A stretch of DNA of 64,000 nt. Source: Tetragenococcus solitarius NBRC 100494. GTDB taxonomy: Bacteria; Bacillota; Bacilli; Lactobacillales; Enterococcaceae. The notes beneath the pieces are model-generated. The model saw only the letters and a list, made by a program, of their open reading frames with translations, did not search any database and was not told the DNA's origin. Positions 9,013-19,714 of this stretch are shown piece after piece. Location of the stretch: positions 27,499-91,498 of the forward strand of contig NZ_BCPY01000005.1 in assembly GCF_001544195.1 (NCBI RefSeq), in the 5' to 3' direction. Each line of letters begins with the position of its first letter. Position 1 is the first letter of the stretch. The translations under genes were made by a program, and so were the position numbers.

Positions 9013-9113
9013 AAGAAACGATCCGAACGAAAAGAGTCAGCTCTTGCGGTGATTCACTAGCGAACCTCCTTACTGAGCAAATCTCATGAATTATTCTTCG
9101 GATCGTCTTTCTT
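9013..9113. terminator. Branched long-loop terminator between convergent genes
   Basis: The arms at 9013-9027 and 9097-9113 pair over about 15 bases with a 2-base bulge and enclose about 69 bases containing small hairpins (AAGAG/CTCTT and GTGA/TCAC). It separates two convergent genes and its right arm overlaps the stop codon of the acetyltransferase gene. The layout resembles the element at 1519-1607. Confidence 0.55.
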
Positions 9114-9678
9114 ATACCGTAATTCCTTTTTGCATATGATGATATGGATGATTATTAATCATTTGCTCTCCGACAATTTCAAACCCTTTTTCTTCATATA
9201 AACGTTGAGCATTTTTGTTAGCATAGTCCACGCAAAGTCCTATAACTGTTGCACCTGCCTCTTTTGCCATTTGATCTGCAGATGCTAAAAGTTCTGAACC
9301 AATTCCCTGTCCACGATAAGTGTCATCCACACAAAGCAGATCTAAATACCACTCGCCGGCAAAGGATTCATGTTCGGTAAATAAAGTTTGATCTGTTAAG
9401 TGGTGCTTTTCAAGAACTTTGTTTAAACTCTCATCTACTTTCTCTTCTTCGCTGGCAAGATAACCAAAAGCAATGCCTACTACTTTCTCATCAATCTCGC
9501 AAACCATACCATGCTGTCGTCCATAGCGATAATAAGGGTCCTCCATAGCTTCTTCTAGTATTTGAAGCGTCTTTATATCGCCAATTTTTTTTACCAAAGG
9601 AAGTTCCATATCTTTCAAAACTACCAATATCAGCCTGGCAATTTCAGATCGATCCTTTTTTTCCGCAAAACGTATCAT
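9112..9678 (-). CDS. GNAT family N-acetyltransferase
   Basis: This 188-residue protein has the acetyl-CoA binding motif in LLCVDDTYRGQGIGSELLASA (R/Q-x-x-G-x-G/A) and a C-terminal NAQRLYEEKGFEIVGEQ strand-helix, both hallmarks of GNAT enzymes. The N terminus MIRFAEKKDRSEIARLI is the usual first strand and helix. The acceptor is unknown. It is read alone on the minus strand, divergent from nrdI. Confidence 0.85.
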   Translation of the reverse strand: MIRFAEKKDRSEIARLILVVLKDMELPLVKKIGDIKTLQILEEAMEDPYYRYGRQHGMVCEIDEKVVGIAFGYLASEEEKVDESLNKVLEKHHLTDQTLFTEHESFAGEWYLDLLCVDDTYRGQGIGSELLASADQMAKEAGATVIGLCVDYANKNAQRLYEEKGFEIVGEQMINNHPYHHMQKGITV

Positions 9679-9756
9679 GAAACTACCTCTTTCTTATATA
9701 TTTATTTTCCAACCTTCACTTATTTTTGCTATACTACCTTTAGGAGGGAATATGAA

Positions 9757-10215
9757 ATGAATGTACGTTATATATCCATCTCCGGCAATACACGTTCTTT
9801 TATTCAACGTCTCCATCGTCTTGCCGAAGAAGAACATGAAAAAGATTCGAATAAACCTATTATACACACAAAAGAAATTGACGACAATACGCCAGAAGAG
9901 GAAGAAACAGAACCTTTCTTTGCTTTTGTTCCAACCTATCTAGAAGGCGGCAATGGAATCGATAATGGAGACCAAGAAATCTTAACAGAAAGTTTACGCG
10001 ATTATATTGACTTCAAAGATAATCCCAAGCTTTGTTTAGGTGTAATTGGTAGTGGAAATAAAAATTTCAATGAGCAATATTGTTTAACTGCCAAACAATA
10101 TGCACAACAGTTTGATATTCCTTTTTTAGCCGATTTTGAATTACGGGGTACAAACAATGAGATCTATAACATTTATCAGTTGCTTTGTGAAAAATGGCCA
10201 GCGGCTGCTAACTAA
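9757..10215 (+). CDS. nrdI: Ribonucleotide reductase accessory flavodoxin NrdI
   Basis: NrdI is the flavodoxin-like protein that supplies oxidant for assembling the Mn(III)2-tyrosyl radical cofactor of class Ib NrdF. The 152-residue sequence has the FMN-phosphate loop SGNTRSF at residues 8-14, FVPTYLEGG, and the VIGSGNKNFNEQYCL block characteristic of NrdI. The start is ATG at 9757 with TAGGAGGG at 9741-9748; an overlapping ATG at 9752 opens only a two-codon frame. Its partners nrdH, nrdE and nrdF lie at 51.9-55.4 kb, so nrdI is unlinked here. Confidence 0.93.
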   Translation: MNVRYISISGNTRSFIQRLHRLAEEEHEKDSNKPIIHTKEIDDNTPEEEETEPFFAFVPTYLEGGNGIDNGDQEILTESLRDYIDFKDNPKLCLGVIGSGNKNFNEQYCLTAKQYAQQFDIPFLADFELRGTNNEIYNIYQLLCEKWPAAAN

Positions 10216-10245
10216 TGAAAACTTTTTGACAAACGGGGTGAAGCT

Positions 10246-11082
10246 TTGTTTCATTTATTAAAAGCTTTTTTATCTGTATATGAAACACATAATTTTACGA
10301 AAACAGCAAACAGTCTTTATCTGACCCAGCCCACTGTTTCTGCTCAGATTCGCAAATTAGAGGACTATCTAAATGTGTCCTTATTTATTCGCAATGGAAA
10401 ACAAGAAATCCTTCCTACAAAAGAAGCTGATTTTTTATATCCGCGGATTTTAAAAATTATTGAAGAGTGGAACGACGCCGTCACCCATGTAAATACGCAA
10501 AAAAATTACCGTGAAAAATGCGTTTTAGCCAGTTCACAAACTTGTGGGGCTTATCTTCTTCCAAAAATCGTTCCTATTCTGGTTAAACAATTTCCGATGG
10601 TTAATTTCAGCTTTCCAGTAATGTCAGGCAAAGAAATCGTACAAGAATTAGAGAAAGCTAAAGTGGATTTTGGTCTCATCGAAACGCCAGAACAGAGTGA
10701 ATTAGTGGAGCGCTATATCGCCACTAAAGACGAATTAGTGTTAGCAGGCGATCCTGAATCTGACTACTGGCTGCTTCCTGAAACAGATTCTCCTTTAGGT
10801 TTTGTCAATGAAAATTATTTAAAATATAATAATCTTTCACCTAAGATTATCCGAACGTACAACCACGAAATGGTGCTGGCGCTATTAAAAAATCATGTAG
10901 GAAAAACTATTATTTCTAGGTTAGCTTTAGATCAAACATTTCCCTACCAACAATTAGATACAGACACTTTTAGCCAGCGAAATCTTTATTTTTTAACACG
11001 CAAAAAAGTTGTATCAGAAAAATTAGGAAAAATTTCTTCCTTTATCCAAGAACAATTATCGCATAAAGACAAACTTTTCTAA
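10246..11082 (+). CDS. LysR family transcriptional regulator
   Basis: The 278-residue protein has the N-terminal winged helix-turn-helix of LysR regulators (AFLSVYETHNFTKTANSLY, then LTQPTVSAQIRKLE) and a periplasmic-binding-like effector domain with a SSQTCGAYLLPKIVP segment. The start is TTG at 10246 with GGGGTG just upstream; the first in-frame ATG would remove the DNA-binding domain. It lies 30 bp after nrdI on the same strand and may share its transcript. The effector is unknown. Confidence 0.9.
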   Translation: MFHLLKAFLSVYETHNFTKTANSLYLTQPTVSAQIRKLEDYLNVSLFIRNGKQEILPTKEADFLYPRILKIIEEWNDAVTHVNTQKNYREKCVLASSQTCGAYLLPKIVPILVKQFPMVNFSFPVMSGKEIVQELEKAKVDFGLIETPEQSELVERYIATKDELVLAGDPESDYWLLPETDSPLGFVNENYLKYNNLSPKIIRTYNHEMVLALLKNHVGKTIISRLALDQTFPYQQLDTDTFSQRNLYFLTRKKVVSEKLGKISSFIQEQLSHKDKLF

Positions 11083-11122
11083 AAAACTGCCTATCGGAAA
11101 AATTTCCAATAGGCAGTTTTTT
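11081..11122 (+). terminator. Intrinsic terminator after the LysR gene
   Basis: A 14-bp stem (11081-11094 with 11109-11122) with a short inner pairing is followed by a T-run. It is a strong terminator overlapping the stop codon. Confidence 0.9.
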
Positions 11123-11262
11123 TATCCACAATTTTCATCTCAAATATCTCCACAACTCCTATAATAGTTTCACAAAAAATGTTTCTAAGATAGAATTAAA
11201 ATGCGTGTTTTCTTGTTTTAAACTACCTAGAATTTATAAACAAATTTTATCCGTGAAACAAC

Positions 11263-13065
11263 TTACTCAAAGAAATCGCTTTGCAAACTATACTGTTCAC
11301 CTTGCAAAATATCATATTGGATCAAACGATAATCATTATAAATTTTCTGTTGGCTTTTATTTAACATTAAATCTTTGTGCCATTGATTATCGTTATCTAC
11401 ATACATCCTCGGTTCAAACGCGGGTACTATTTTTTCTAAGTCTAACAACAATTCGTAAAAAGGCGTGGTTTTTAGCCCTGCCCGCTGAAATAAGTCTGGC
11501 GCAAAATAAAACGGACTCGTTACCGGCTTCTTTTCAGCCTTTATCTTCCCTTTTGAATCGGCCATTAAAAATTCTGTTTGGTGCAAATCGGCTGCCGTAT
11601 TTTTTTCTTGTAGCTGATCAGAGTAAATTCCCGGTAAATGATCTCCCCAAAAAACAACTAAAGTTCGTTCTGGCAAGTCAGCGAGTTCTTGCGTAAAATC
11701 TTGCAAAGCTTGGCTACTATAGTTGATATCCTGTAAATAATTTTCAACACTTGCTTTATTTTCGTCACCTGTCACTTGATAATTTATATCATTGTATTTT
11801 CCTTCATAAGGCATATGGGTCTGCATAGTAACTAGGTGGATAAACTGAGGATTTTGTTCCTCTTTCAGTAAATCAAGTACTTGCTGGTAAGCAGCCTTAT
11901 CAGATATATAAGGATTATTTTCAATTGTCTGAGTATGATCGATGCTATCTTGATCAATAAATTGATCAAACCCTAAAGTAGAATAAACATCCTGACGCTT
12001 ATACATCGAAGTATCATAAGGATGGATAGCCCTTGCATCATATCCTCGTTGTTTTGTTAATGAAACTAGAGAAGGCAACTGGTCTATTTTAGGCACCAGC
12101 ATAGTATAAGGAGTGGTCATCTGCGGGTTTAATAATTCCATTGAAAAACCCGTTAAAGCTTCAAATTCAATATTTGCCGTACCGCCTCCATAGTTTTGCG
12201 AAAGCATTTTACCGCTATATGTTTGATTGGCCACTTCATTATATTCTTTTAACGGATTGCCGGTCACCGACAGCCCTTGTAAATGGTCTGGATTTGAAAA
12301 ACTTTCGCTCATAACATAGACAATATTAGGCTGCTCTTGGCTTTTAGCAGCTTGTGTTTTTTTCTGATACTTCTTAGTAATTTCTTCAATGGCTTTTTTA
12401 GAATAGCCAGAAGGTTCGTCCATAGCATCAACACGTAAATTGTATAAAAAGCCTCCGACAAAGCCTGTATTATAATAATTCATTTGCTGTGAATAAGGAA
12501 TCCATAGCGCCGTTTTATTATACGCTCTTCTCAACAAATTTGTTTCATCGTTAAAATGGCTAATATACAGCAAGCCTAAGGTACTAATGCAAAGCATGAC
12601 AATTCGTAGAATTTGTTTATTTTTCGATAAAAAGAAACTTCGATAGAATTGATAGACAAACAAACCCGTAACGCCAATGATTAATGCAAAAAGCAGTAGA
12701 AAAGGACCTGTACCTAATACTTCTTTAAAAAAACCGAATTGCGTGGCCATTTTCAAATCGTCAGGATAAATCGGTTCTTGTCGAAATGACATCTTCATAT
12801 ATGTAGCAAAACCAATTACTGCAATAAAAAGACTATAAATACTAGTTCCCACTAGCAAAGAACCAGCTAGGCTGACTAAAAATAAGAACAGTACGAGTAA
12901 AACAACACTGGCTAAAAAGAACTTTTCCGTATGCCAAAAAAATGCAAATTTAACGGCTAAATCAACGGACAAATCGTTTTGACACCATTGTAAAAAAAGG
13001 TTACTAAAAAGAATGCCACAGACCACCAATAATCCTATGGTTACATATCGTAGTTTTTTAAACAT
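11263..13065 (-). CDS. LTA synthase-like sulfatase-family membrane enzyme
   Basis: The 600-residue protein has about five N-terminal membrane segments (roughly residues 5-25, 45-70, 75-95, 120-140, 155-175) and an extracellular alkaline-phosphatase/sulfatase domain. In the latter, NIVYVMSESFS is the first metal-binding strand, GGGTANIEFEALTG holds the likely nucleophile threonine, and VVFWGDHLPG supplies the late Asp-His metal ligands. This is the LtaS family, which transfers glycerol phosphate from phosphatidylglycerol to build lipoteichoic acid or decorate glycans. Whether this is the main polymerase, a primase or a phosphoglycerol transferase cannot be decided from sequence alone. It has its own ribosome binding site (AAGGTG) and stands alone. 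Confidence 0.85.
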   Translation of the reverse strand: MFKKLRYVTIGLLVVCGILFSNLFLQWCQNDLSVDLAVKFAFFWHTEKFFLASVVLLVLFLFLVSLAGSLLVGTSIYSLFIAVIGFATYMKMSFRQEPIYPDDLKMATQFGFFKEVLGTGPFLLLFALIIGVTGLFVYQFYRSFFLSKNKQILRIVMLCISTLGLLYISHFNDETNLLRRAYNKTALWIPYSQQMNYYNTGFVGGFLYNLRVDAMDEPSGYSKKAIEEITKKYQKKTQAAKSQEQPNIVYVMSESFSNPDHLQGLSVTGNPLKEYNEVANQTYSGKMLSQNYGGGTANIEFEALTGFSMELLNPQMTTPYTMLVPKIDQLPSLVSLTKQRGYDARAIHPYDTSMYKRQDVYSTLGFDQFIDQDSIDHTQTIENNPYISDKAAYQQVLDLLKEEQNPQFIHLVTMQTHMPYEGKYNDINYQVTGDENKASVENYLQDINYSSQALQDFTQELADLPERTLVVFWGDHLPGIYSDQLQEKNTAADLHQTEFLMADSKGKIKAEKKPVTSPFYFAPDLFQRAGLKTTPFYELLLDLEKIVPAFEPRMYVDNDNQWHKDLMLNKSQQKIYNDYRLIQYDILQGEQYSLQSDFFE

Positions 13066-13087
13066 TTTTCAAACACCTTACTCAATT

Positions 13088-13117
13088 AAAAAAGAGGAAC
13101 ACAGATGTTTCCCCTTT
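13088..13117 (-). terminator. Terminator after nadE
   Basis: Arms 13088-13101 and 13106-13117 form a G-U-containing hairpin that on the minus strand ends in a run of six T residues, 56 bp after the nadE stop. Confidence 0.65.
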
Positions 13118-13172
13118 CCTATTGTTCACTCATTTTCTTCTAACATTTTCAAACGACCAAACGTATAATAAT

Positions 13173-13997
13173 TTACTTCCAATAATCATCAAATAAAGTG
13201 ATCGGCTGATGACGCTTATGTTGTGTTTTCTTCCATAAATTTTCAATAATTGTCTGAGCCTTGCTAGAAATAGATTTTCCTTCAAGATAATCATCAATCT
13301 CTTGATAGGTGATCCCTAAAGCAGCCTCATCGCTTATAAGTGGCTTATCTTCTTCTAAGTCTGCGGTAGGTACCTTAACATAGAGCTCTTCTGGTGCTCC
13401 TAAAGCTTGTAATAATAATTTCCCTTGACGCTTATTTAAACGAAAGATCGGTAAAATATCCGCAGCCCCATCACCGTATTTTGTAAAAAAGCCTGTGATA
13501 TTTTCAGCTGCATGGTCTGTTCCAATAACTGCGCCAGAGAATTCGCCAGCAATGGCATACTGTGCAACCATACGTTGACGTGCTTTAATATTTCCCTTAT
13601 TAAAATCCGAAATAGACATACCTACGGCTCTTAATGCAGCAACTTGCGCGTCTACTGCCGGTTTAATGTCTACTTCAATTTGAGTATCTGGTTGGATAAA
13701 TTCGATCGCACGTTTGGCATCTTCTTCATCTGCCTGTGTCCCATAAGGTAGCCGAACAGCAATAAAATGATAATCTGAATTTTTAGTTTCCTGACGCATT
13801 TCTTCCATAGCCATCTGTGTAAGTCGTCCAGCTAAAGAAGAATCTTGTCCTCCGCTAATACCTAATACAAATGTCTTTAAAAAAGTATTTTTATACAAAT
13901 ATTCCTTCAAAAAATCAATACTTTTTCGTATTTCTTCTTCAGGGTCAATAACGGGCTGTACTCCTGTTTCAGCAATAATTTTTGTTTGTAAACTCAA
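13173..13997 (-). CDS. nadE: Ammonia-dependent NAD+ synthetase
   Basis: NadE amidates nicotinic acid adenine dinucleotide to NAD+. The PP-loop motif [15 protein letters not shown], the [19 protein letters not shown] block and the FRLNKRQGK segment are intact. The length of 274 residues without a glutaminase domain shows the ammonia-dependent type. It follows pncB with a 26-bp gap, so the two form a nicotinate salvage operon. Confidence 0.96.
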   Translation of the reverse strand: MSLQTKIIAETGVQPVIDPEEEIRKSIDFLKEYLYKNTFLKTFVLGISGGQDSSLAGRLTQMAMEEMRQETKNSDYHFIAVRLPYGTQADEEDAKRAIEFIQPDTQIEVDIKPAVDAQVAALRAVGMSISDFNKGNIKARQRMVAQYAIAGEFSGAVIGTDHAAENITGFFTKYGDGAADILPIFRLNKRQGKLLLQALGAPEELYVKVPTADLEEDKPLISDEAALGITYQEIDDYLEGKSISSKAQTIIENLWKKTQHKRHQPITLFDDYWK

Positions 13998-14023
13998 AGT
14001 AATTCCTCCTACCTCTATAGTAG

Positions 14024-15490
14024 TTAACTGCTTAACTCTTCTACTTCTTGTCTTACCTTATTCAAAAGTCTCATCTTATGATCATAACAGTCTGTTGATA
14101 AATCAACAGGATAAGGCTGTGGATTTAATTCACGTTTATATTCTTCCCATAAAGAAGCTAAACATTCTTTAGAGTATGTTTTAATATCTTCTAGACTAGG
14201 CATATCATATACTAGCTTACCGCTTACGAAAATGTCATGCAAAAGAATACGAGCGGTAAAATCAGTTACTGTTTTATTGATATAAGTATGCACCGGATGA
14301 AACATATAGATACTGTCTTGTTCGTTAGGTTTTTCATCCCATAAAGTGACGTAATCTCCTTGTGATTTTTCATCAGAGTTACGTGTGATACGCCATACCT
14401 GTTTTTTGCCAGGTGTCGTTACTTTCTCAGCATTACTAGAAAGTTTGATCGTATCAACCATTTCGCCTTTTTCATTTTCAATCGAAACTAGCTTATATAC
14501 CGCACCTAAAGCAGGCTGATCGTAAGCTGTAATCAAGTTAGTGCCTACACCCCAAACATCGATTTTAGCTTTTTGCATTTTCAAATTTAGAATCGTATTT
14601 TCATCAAGGTCGTTAGACGCATAAATTTTAGCATTAGGAAAACCTGCTTCATCTAGTTGAGCTCTCACTTTTTTAGAAATATATGCCATATCTCCACTGT
14701 CAATACGCACACCTAAAAAGTTAATTTTATCTCCTAATTCTTTGGCTACTCGAATGGCGTTAGGTACACCTAGTTTTAAGGTATCATAAGTGTCAACTAA
14801 AAAAACACAGTCCTTATGTGTTTTGGCATAAGCCATAAAACCATCATAATCGTTACCGTAAGACTGAATAAGCGAATGTGCATGTGTGCCAGCATCTGGA
14901 ATGCCAAATATTTTGCCTGCTCGTACATTACTAGTAGCGTCCGCTCCGCCTACATAAGCCGCTCGAGCACCCCATACAGCTGCGTCCAACTCTTGTGCGC
15001 GTCGGGAGCCAAATTCTAGTAACGGATCTTCACCAATTACCGTTTTGATACGTGCGGCTTTAGTTGCAATTAGAGTTTGAAAGTTGACCATATTTAAAAT
15101 CGCCGTTTCCACTAATTGTGCCTGAGCTAAAGGGCCTTCTACCTGAATGATTGGTTCATTAGCAAAAACTAAATCCCCCTCTTTAGCAGAACGTACGGTA
15201 CAAGTAAAAGTAAAATCTCTTAAATAATTCAAAAATTCCTCTGGATAGTTTTCCACTGAACGTAAGTATTCGATATCTGTTTCGGTGAATTCCAAATGTT
15301 TTAAATAATCAACTAAACGCTCTAAGCCGGCAAATACCGCGTAACCATTTTTAAACGGCATTTCACGAAAAAAACATTCGAAAACAGCATGCAAGTCTGC
15401 ACGACCAAGTTCCCAGTAAGTTTTCATCATATTAATTTGGTAAAGATCTGTATGCAGTGCTAAACTATCGTCTTTATACGTTTTATTCAT
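14024..15490 (-). CDS. pncB: Nicotinate phosphoribosyltransferase
   Basis: PncB makes nicotinate mononucleotide from nicotinate and PRPP, with ATP use, at the entry of the Preiss-Handler route. The N-terminal [15 protein letters not shown] segment, the [20 protein letters not shown] block, the VDTYDT motif and VRIDSGDM are family signatures. The start is ATG at 15490, or GTG at 15493; the GAGGGGG ribosome binding site is too close to the TTG at 15499. The protein has about 488 residues, the usual Firmicute length. Confidence 0.95.
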   Translation of the reverse strand: MNKTYKDDSLALHTDLYQINMMKTYWELGRADLHAVFECFFREMPFKNGYAVFAGLERLVDYLKHLEFTETDIEYLRSVENYPEEFLNYLRDFTFTCTVRSAKEGDLVFANEPIIQVEGPLAQAQLVETAILNMVNFQTLIATKAARIKTVIGEDPLLEFGSRRAQELDAAVWGARAAYVGGADATSNVRAGKIFGIPDAGTHAHSLIQSYGNDYDGFMAYAKTHKDCVFLVDTYDTLKLGVPNAIRVAKELGDKINFLGVRIDSGDMAYISKKVRAQLDEAGFPNAKIYASNDLDENTILNLKMQKAKIDVWGVGTNLITAYDQPALGAVYKLVSIENEKGEMVDTIKLSSNAEKVTTPGKKQVWRITRNSDEKSQGDYVTLWDEKPNEQDSIYMFHPVHTYINKTVTDFTARILLHDIFVSGKLVYDMPSLEDIKTYSKECLASLWEEYKRELNPQPYPVDLSTDCYDHKMRLLNKVRQEVEELSS

Positions 15491-15523
15491 CACATTCAAG
15501 CCCCCTCAAATTTTCTCCCTTCC

Positions 15524-15532
15524 ATTATAACA
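15524..15532 (-). promoter_or_regulatory. Extended -10 promoter for pncB-nadE
   Basis: On the minus strand the sequence reads TGTTATAAT, a perfect extended -10 (TGnTATAAT), about 34 bp upstream of the pncB start. The -35 region is weak. The rest of the 320-bp gap between pncB and groEL holds only the groEL terminator. Confidence 0.6.
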
Positions 15533-15763
15533 AAGATAATAAAGTCCATGTAACAATATCACTTAAAAAAGAAAAAATATTGCACTTTCCATGAAAATAA
15601 CCACTTAAAATACAGCTCAATAATTGAAATTAACATACCGAAGCTTTTCTAAATCATAAATTTCAAAGATTTCATTAAAAAACCAACGTTCTAATGTACC
15701 TTTTGACCGATTTCCCTCTCATAAAACATTCATTTTTGTAGTTGAGACACCATCTCAAACCAC

Positions 15764-15805
15764 AAAAAAAGCCTTGGACATTGATCTTCTGTCCAAGGCT
15801 TTTTT
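15764..15805 (-). terminator. Terminator after groEL
   Basis: Arms 15764-15779 and 15791-15805 form a long perfect stem with flanking A and T runs, just after the groEL stop codon. Confidence 0.9.
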
Positions 15806-15813
15806 GAATAATA

Positions 15814-17460
<1,647 letters not shown>

Positions 17461-17482
17461 TCACCTCAAAAATAAAGTTTTT

Positions 17483-17767
17483 TTATTCTACAATTGCTAC
17501 AATGTCTTTTGCTGAAAAGATCATGTACTCTTTACCTTCGTATTTCACTTCAGAGCCGGCGTATTTTTCAAATAAAACCGTATCTCCGACATTTACGGGA
17601 ACTTTTACTACCTCGCCGTTATCCAGGGTACGTCCGTCACCAACAGCTACAACCTTACCTGTTTGTGGTTTTTTTTGAGCAGTGGACGCTAAAACAATCC
17701 CTCCGACTGTTTTTTCTTCTTCTTGCGAAACTTCGATCATTACGCGATCACCTAATGGTTTTAACAC
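17483..17767 (-). CDS. groES: Co-chaperonin GroES (Hsp10)
   Basis: GroES caps the GroEL chamber. The 94-residue sequence has the [11 protein letters not shown] start, a mobile loop near [12 protein letters not shown], and the [22 protein letters not shown] roof and strand region. The best start is GTG at 17767, seven bases after GGAGGG; a start at 17782 would overlap the ribosome binding site. Confidence 0.96.
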   Translation of the reverse strand: MLKPLGDRVMIEVSQEEEKTVGGIVLASTAQKKPQTGKVVAVGDGRTLDNGEVVKVPVNVGDTVLFEKYAGSEVKYEGKEYMIFSAKDIVAIVE

Positions 17768-17810
17768 GAGAAATCCCTCCAAATAAAATTTTTCATTTAA
17801 CTTTCTGTCG

Positions 17811-17837
17811 TTAGCACTCTGGAATATAGAGTGCTAA
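17811..17837 (-). promoter_or_regulatory. CIRCE operator of groESL (HrcA site)
   Basis: TTAGCACTC at 17811-17819 and GAGTGCTAA at 17829-17837 are separated by 9 bases, an exact CIRCE inverted repeat, the binding site of the heat-shock repressor HrcA. A likely promoter lies just upstream on the minus strand, with -35 TTGCAA at 17872-17877 and -10 TAATAT at 17850-17855. Confidence 0.97.
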
Positions 17838-17941
17838 CTCACAATTTCAATATTATCATTTTTATCTAATATTGCAAGTAGTTAGACTAAATTTTTTTAT
17901 AAAAGTCAAAAAAAGTCAGTCTTATTTACTAGTTAAAATTT

Positions 17942-17975
17942 CAAGTGCAAGTTGGCAATTGTCAACTTGCACTTG
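17942..17975. promoter_or_regulatory. 34-bp palindrome overlapping a promoter
   Basis: A near-perfect palindrome with 13-bp outer arms (17942-17954 and 17963-17975) and a CAATTG core covers the -35 of the promoter at 17959-17987 (TTGTCA, 17 bp, TATAAT). It precedes the CPBP protease gene and lies about 65 bp from the divergent groESL promoter. There is no upstream gene on the plus strand for it to terminate, so an operator is the better reading. Confidence 0.6.
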
Positions 17976-18028
17976 TTTTTGTATAATAAATGAATTAATA
18001 AAAATTGTGCAGAAAAAAGGAGTTTCTA

Positions 18029-18661
18029 ATGTCTCTTAGAAAATATAGCTTGGTTACCATTTTAATTTATATCGTTGCTTTTTTTGCTCCAGTCTTTGCG
18101 CCCACTCGTCAAGCAAGTACCACTACAACGACCGTTACTTATCTTTTAGGCGCATGCTTGATGATTCTTTTATATCTGAGGCAAACCAATAAACTCACTT
18201 TTGAAAGAAAAGAGAGTGCTTTTTTTCTAACTTTATTTTGGGGAATTATAGGAATTTTCCTAGCCATCTTTTTGCAAACAATTATGATGCAGATTGAACA
18301 ATTCTTAGGGCAACCGATTGAATCGCAAAATACGCAAAACATTATTCATCTTGTTTTACGTCATCCTTTATTTGCACTGGCAGCCATGATTGGCGGACCC
18401 ATTATGGAAGAATTTGTTTTTCGCCGGGCTTTCATCGGCTTCTTTGACTCTTATTCTTACACTTGGTTTGGTATTATCTTTAGTTCTTTGGTATTTGCCC
18501 TTGTTCATCAAGACGGACATCTTCTTTTATATTTTATGCTTGGATTTTTCTTTTGCCTACTTTATAAAAAGACTGGCAAAATATGGACATCAATGATCAG
18601 CCATGTCGGTATGAACAGTCTAGTGATTATTGTTAATTTAATTTTAGCTGCAAGTAATTAA
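18029..18661 (+). CDS. CPBP family intramembrane glutamic endopeptidase
   Basis: The 210-residue protein has about six membrane segments and the three CPBP (CAAX-protease/bacteriocin-processing) motifs: EEFVFRR at about residue 129, FALVHQDGH, and ISHVGMNS. These supply the catalytic glutamates and the histidine and asparagine that complete the site inside the membrane. Bacterial members take part in bacteriocin self-immunity, peptide maturation or stress signalling; the substrate is unknown. The start is ATG at 18029, preceded by AAAGGAG. The promoter overlaps a long palindrome, which suggests regulated expression. Confidence 0.88.
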   Translation: MSLRKYSLVTILIYIVAFFAPVFAPTRQASTTTTTVTYLLGACLMILLYLRQTNKLTFERKESAFFLTLFWGIIGIFLAIFLQTIMMQIEQFLGQPIESQNTQNIIHLVLRHPLFALAAMIGGPIMEEFVFRRAFIGFFDSYSYTWFGIIFSSLVFALVHQDGHLLLYFMLGFFFCLLYKKTGKIWTSMISHVGMNSLVIIVNLILAASN

Positions 18662-18689
18662 AAACATTGAATTCTCGTTTTCTTACATC

Positions 18690-18800
18690 TTCCTCGCACT
18701 GTTCGTTTCTTCGCTTGCGCTTTGTTCTCAGCAAGTGCTAAGCGGCATAGCCCGCTAAGCTCTTGAAGGACCTGCTCTTAGCTCCCTCTGACCGCTAAAT
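18690..18800. other. GC-richer structured intergenic element
   Basis: This stretch is visibly richer in G and C than its surroundings and contains nested pairings: AGCGG/CCGCT around 18740, and GCTAAG/CTTAGC enclosing about 17 bases around 18754-18782. It lies between convergent genes and contains no credible ORF. It resembles a repetitive extragenic element or structured RNA, but I cannot name the family. Confidence 0.4.
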
Positions 18801-18817
18801 CGTAATGATTTGTACGC

Positions 18818-18853
18818 AAAAAAAGTATCCGATTTGATTTCGGATACTTTTTT
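18818..18853. terminator. Bidirectional terminator between CPBP gene and walJ
   Basis: Arms 18818-18832 and 18840-18853 form a long perfect stem with A and T runs on both sides, directly before the walJ stop codon. Confidence 0.9.
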
Positions 18854-18855
18854 AT

Positions 18856-19662
18856 TTATAAGGCAAATAGACTCGTTGCTTGTTCTGGATCTGTATCACA
18901 AATCTGAAAAGCTTCGCCTGGGCCCAGGTCATACTCTTTTAAGGTATTTTCCATTGTTAAATGAGCTAACTCTTTTAAATTATTTTCTTTACTTAAATGT
19001 CCCAAATAAATACGTTTTGTTTGGTCAGTTAAGACATCACTCATCATAAGTGCACCATCTTCATTAGACAAATGTCCACGATCACCTAAAATCCGTTGTT
19101 TTAAGCTCCAAGGGTACTTACCTGAGCGCAACATCTCTAAGTCATGGTTATTTTCAATCAAATAAGCATCTGCTCCCCGCACAATCCCTCGCAAATGATC
19201 GCTGCAATAGCCAGTATCTGTTAACACAACAAAAGACTTGCCATCTTTGTGAAAGCGATAGAATTGTGGAGCCGCTGCATCATGAGAGACACCAAAACTT
19301 TCAATATCTAAATCACCAAAAGTTAACACTTTTCCCATCTCAAAAGTATGTTTATGATCAAGTGCAATATTCCCAATTAAAGGAGACATTGCTTGCCATG
19401 TTTTATTATTAGCATAGATATCCAAATTATATTTGCGAGACAATACACCAACGCCATGGACATGATCACGATGCTCATGCGTGACAAAAATCGCATCTAA
19501 ATCGTCTGGTTTTCGATCCACTTCATTAAGTAACGAAGTAATTTTTTTCCCACTTAGTCCAGCATCTACCAAAATTTTCTTTTTAGGTGTTTCGATATAT
19601 AACGAGTTTCCGGTACTTCCACTGGCTAAGACACTAATTTGAAATGCATTTTCTTTCTCCAC
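18856..19662 (-). CDS. walJ: MBL-fold hydrolase WalJ (YycJ/VicX)
   Basis: The last gene of the WalRK operon encodes a metallo-beta-lactamase-fold protein. The metal-binding THEHRDH motif and the N-terminal LASGSTGNSLYIET segment are characteristic; a later TDTGY and LSNEDG complete the fold. WalJ proteins are linked to DNA replication/repair coordination and cell-wall signalling, and are 5'-3' exonuclease-like. The likely start is GTG at 19662, nine bases after GAGGAAG; an in-frame ATG at 19686 has no ribosome binding site. About 268 residues. Confidence 0.9.
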   Translation of the reverse strand: MEKENAFQISVLASGSTGNSLYIETPKKKILVDAGLSGKKITSLLNEVDRKPDDLDAIFVTHEHRDHVHGVGVLSRKYNLDIYANNKTWQAMSPLIGNIALDHKHTFEMGKVLTFGDLDIESFGVSHDAAAPQFYRFHKDGKSFVVLTDTGYCSDHLRGIVRGADAYLIENNHDLEMLRSGKYPWSLKQRILGDRGHLSNEDGALMMSDVLTDQTKRIYLGHLSKENNLKELAHLTMENTLKEYDLGPGEAFQICDTDPEQATSLFAL

Positions 19663-19714
19663 TGCGTGTGACTTCCTCTCTAACATAAAAGCTGATTCTA
19701 TTATACATGCCTTT

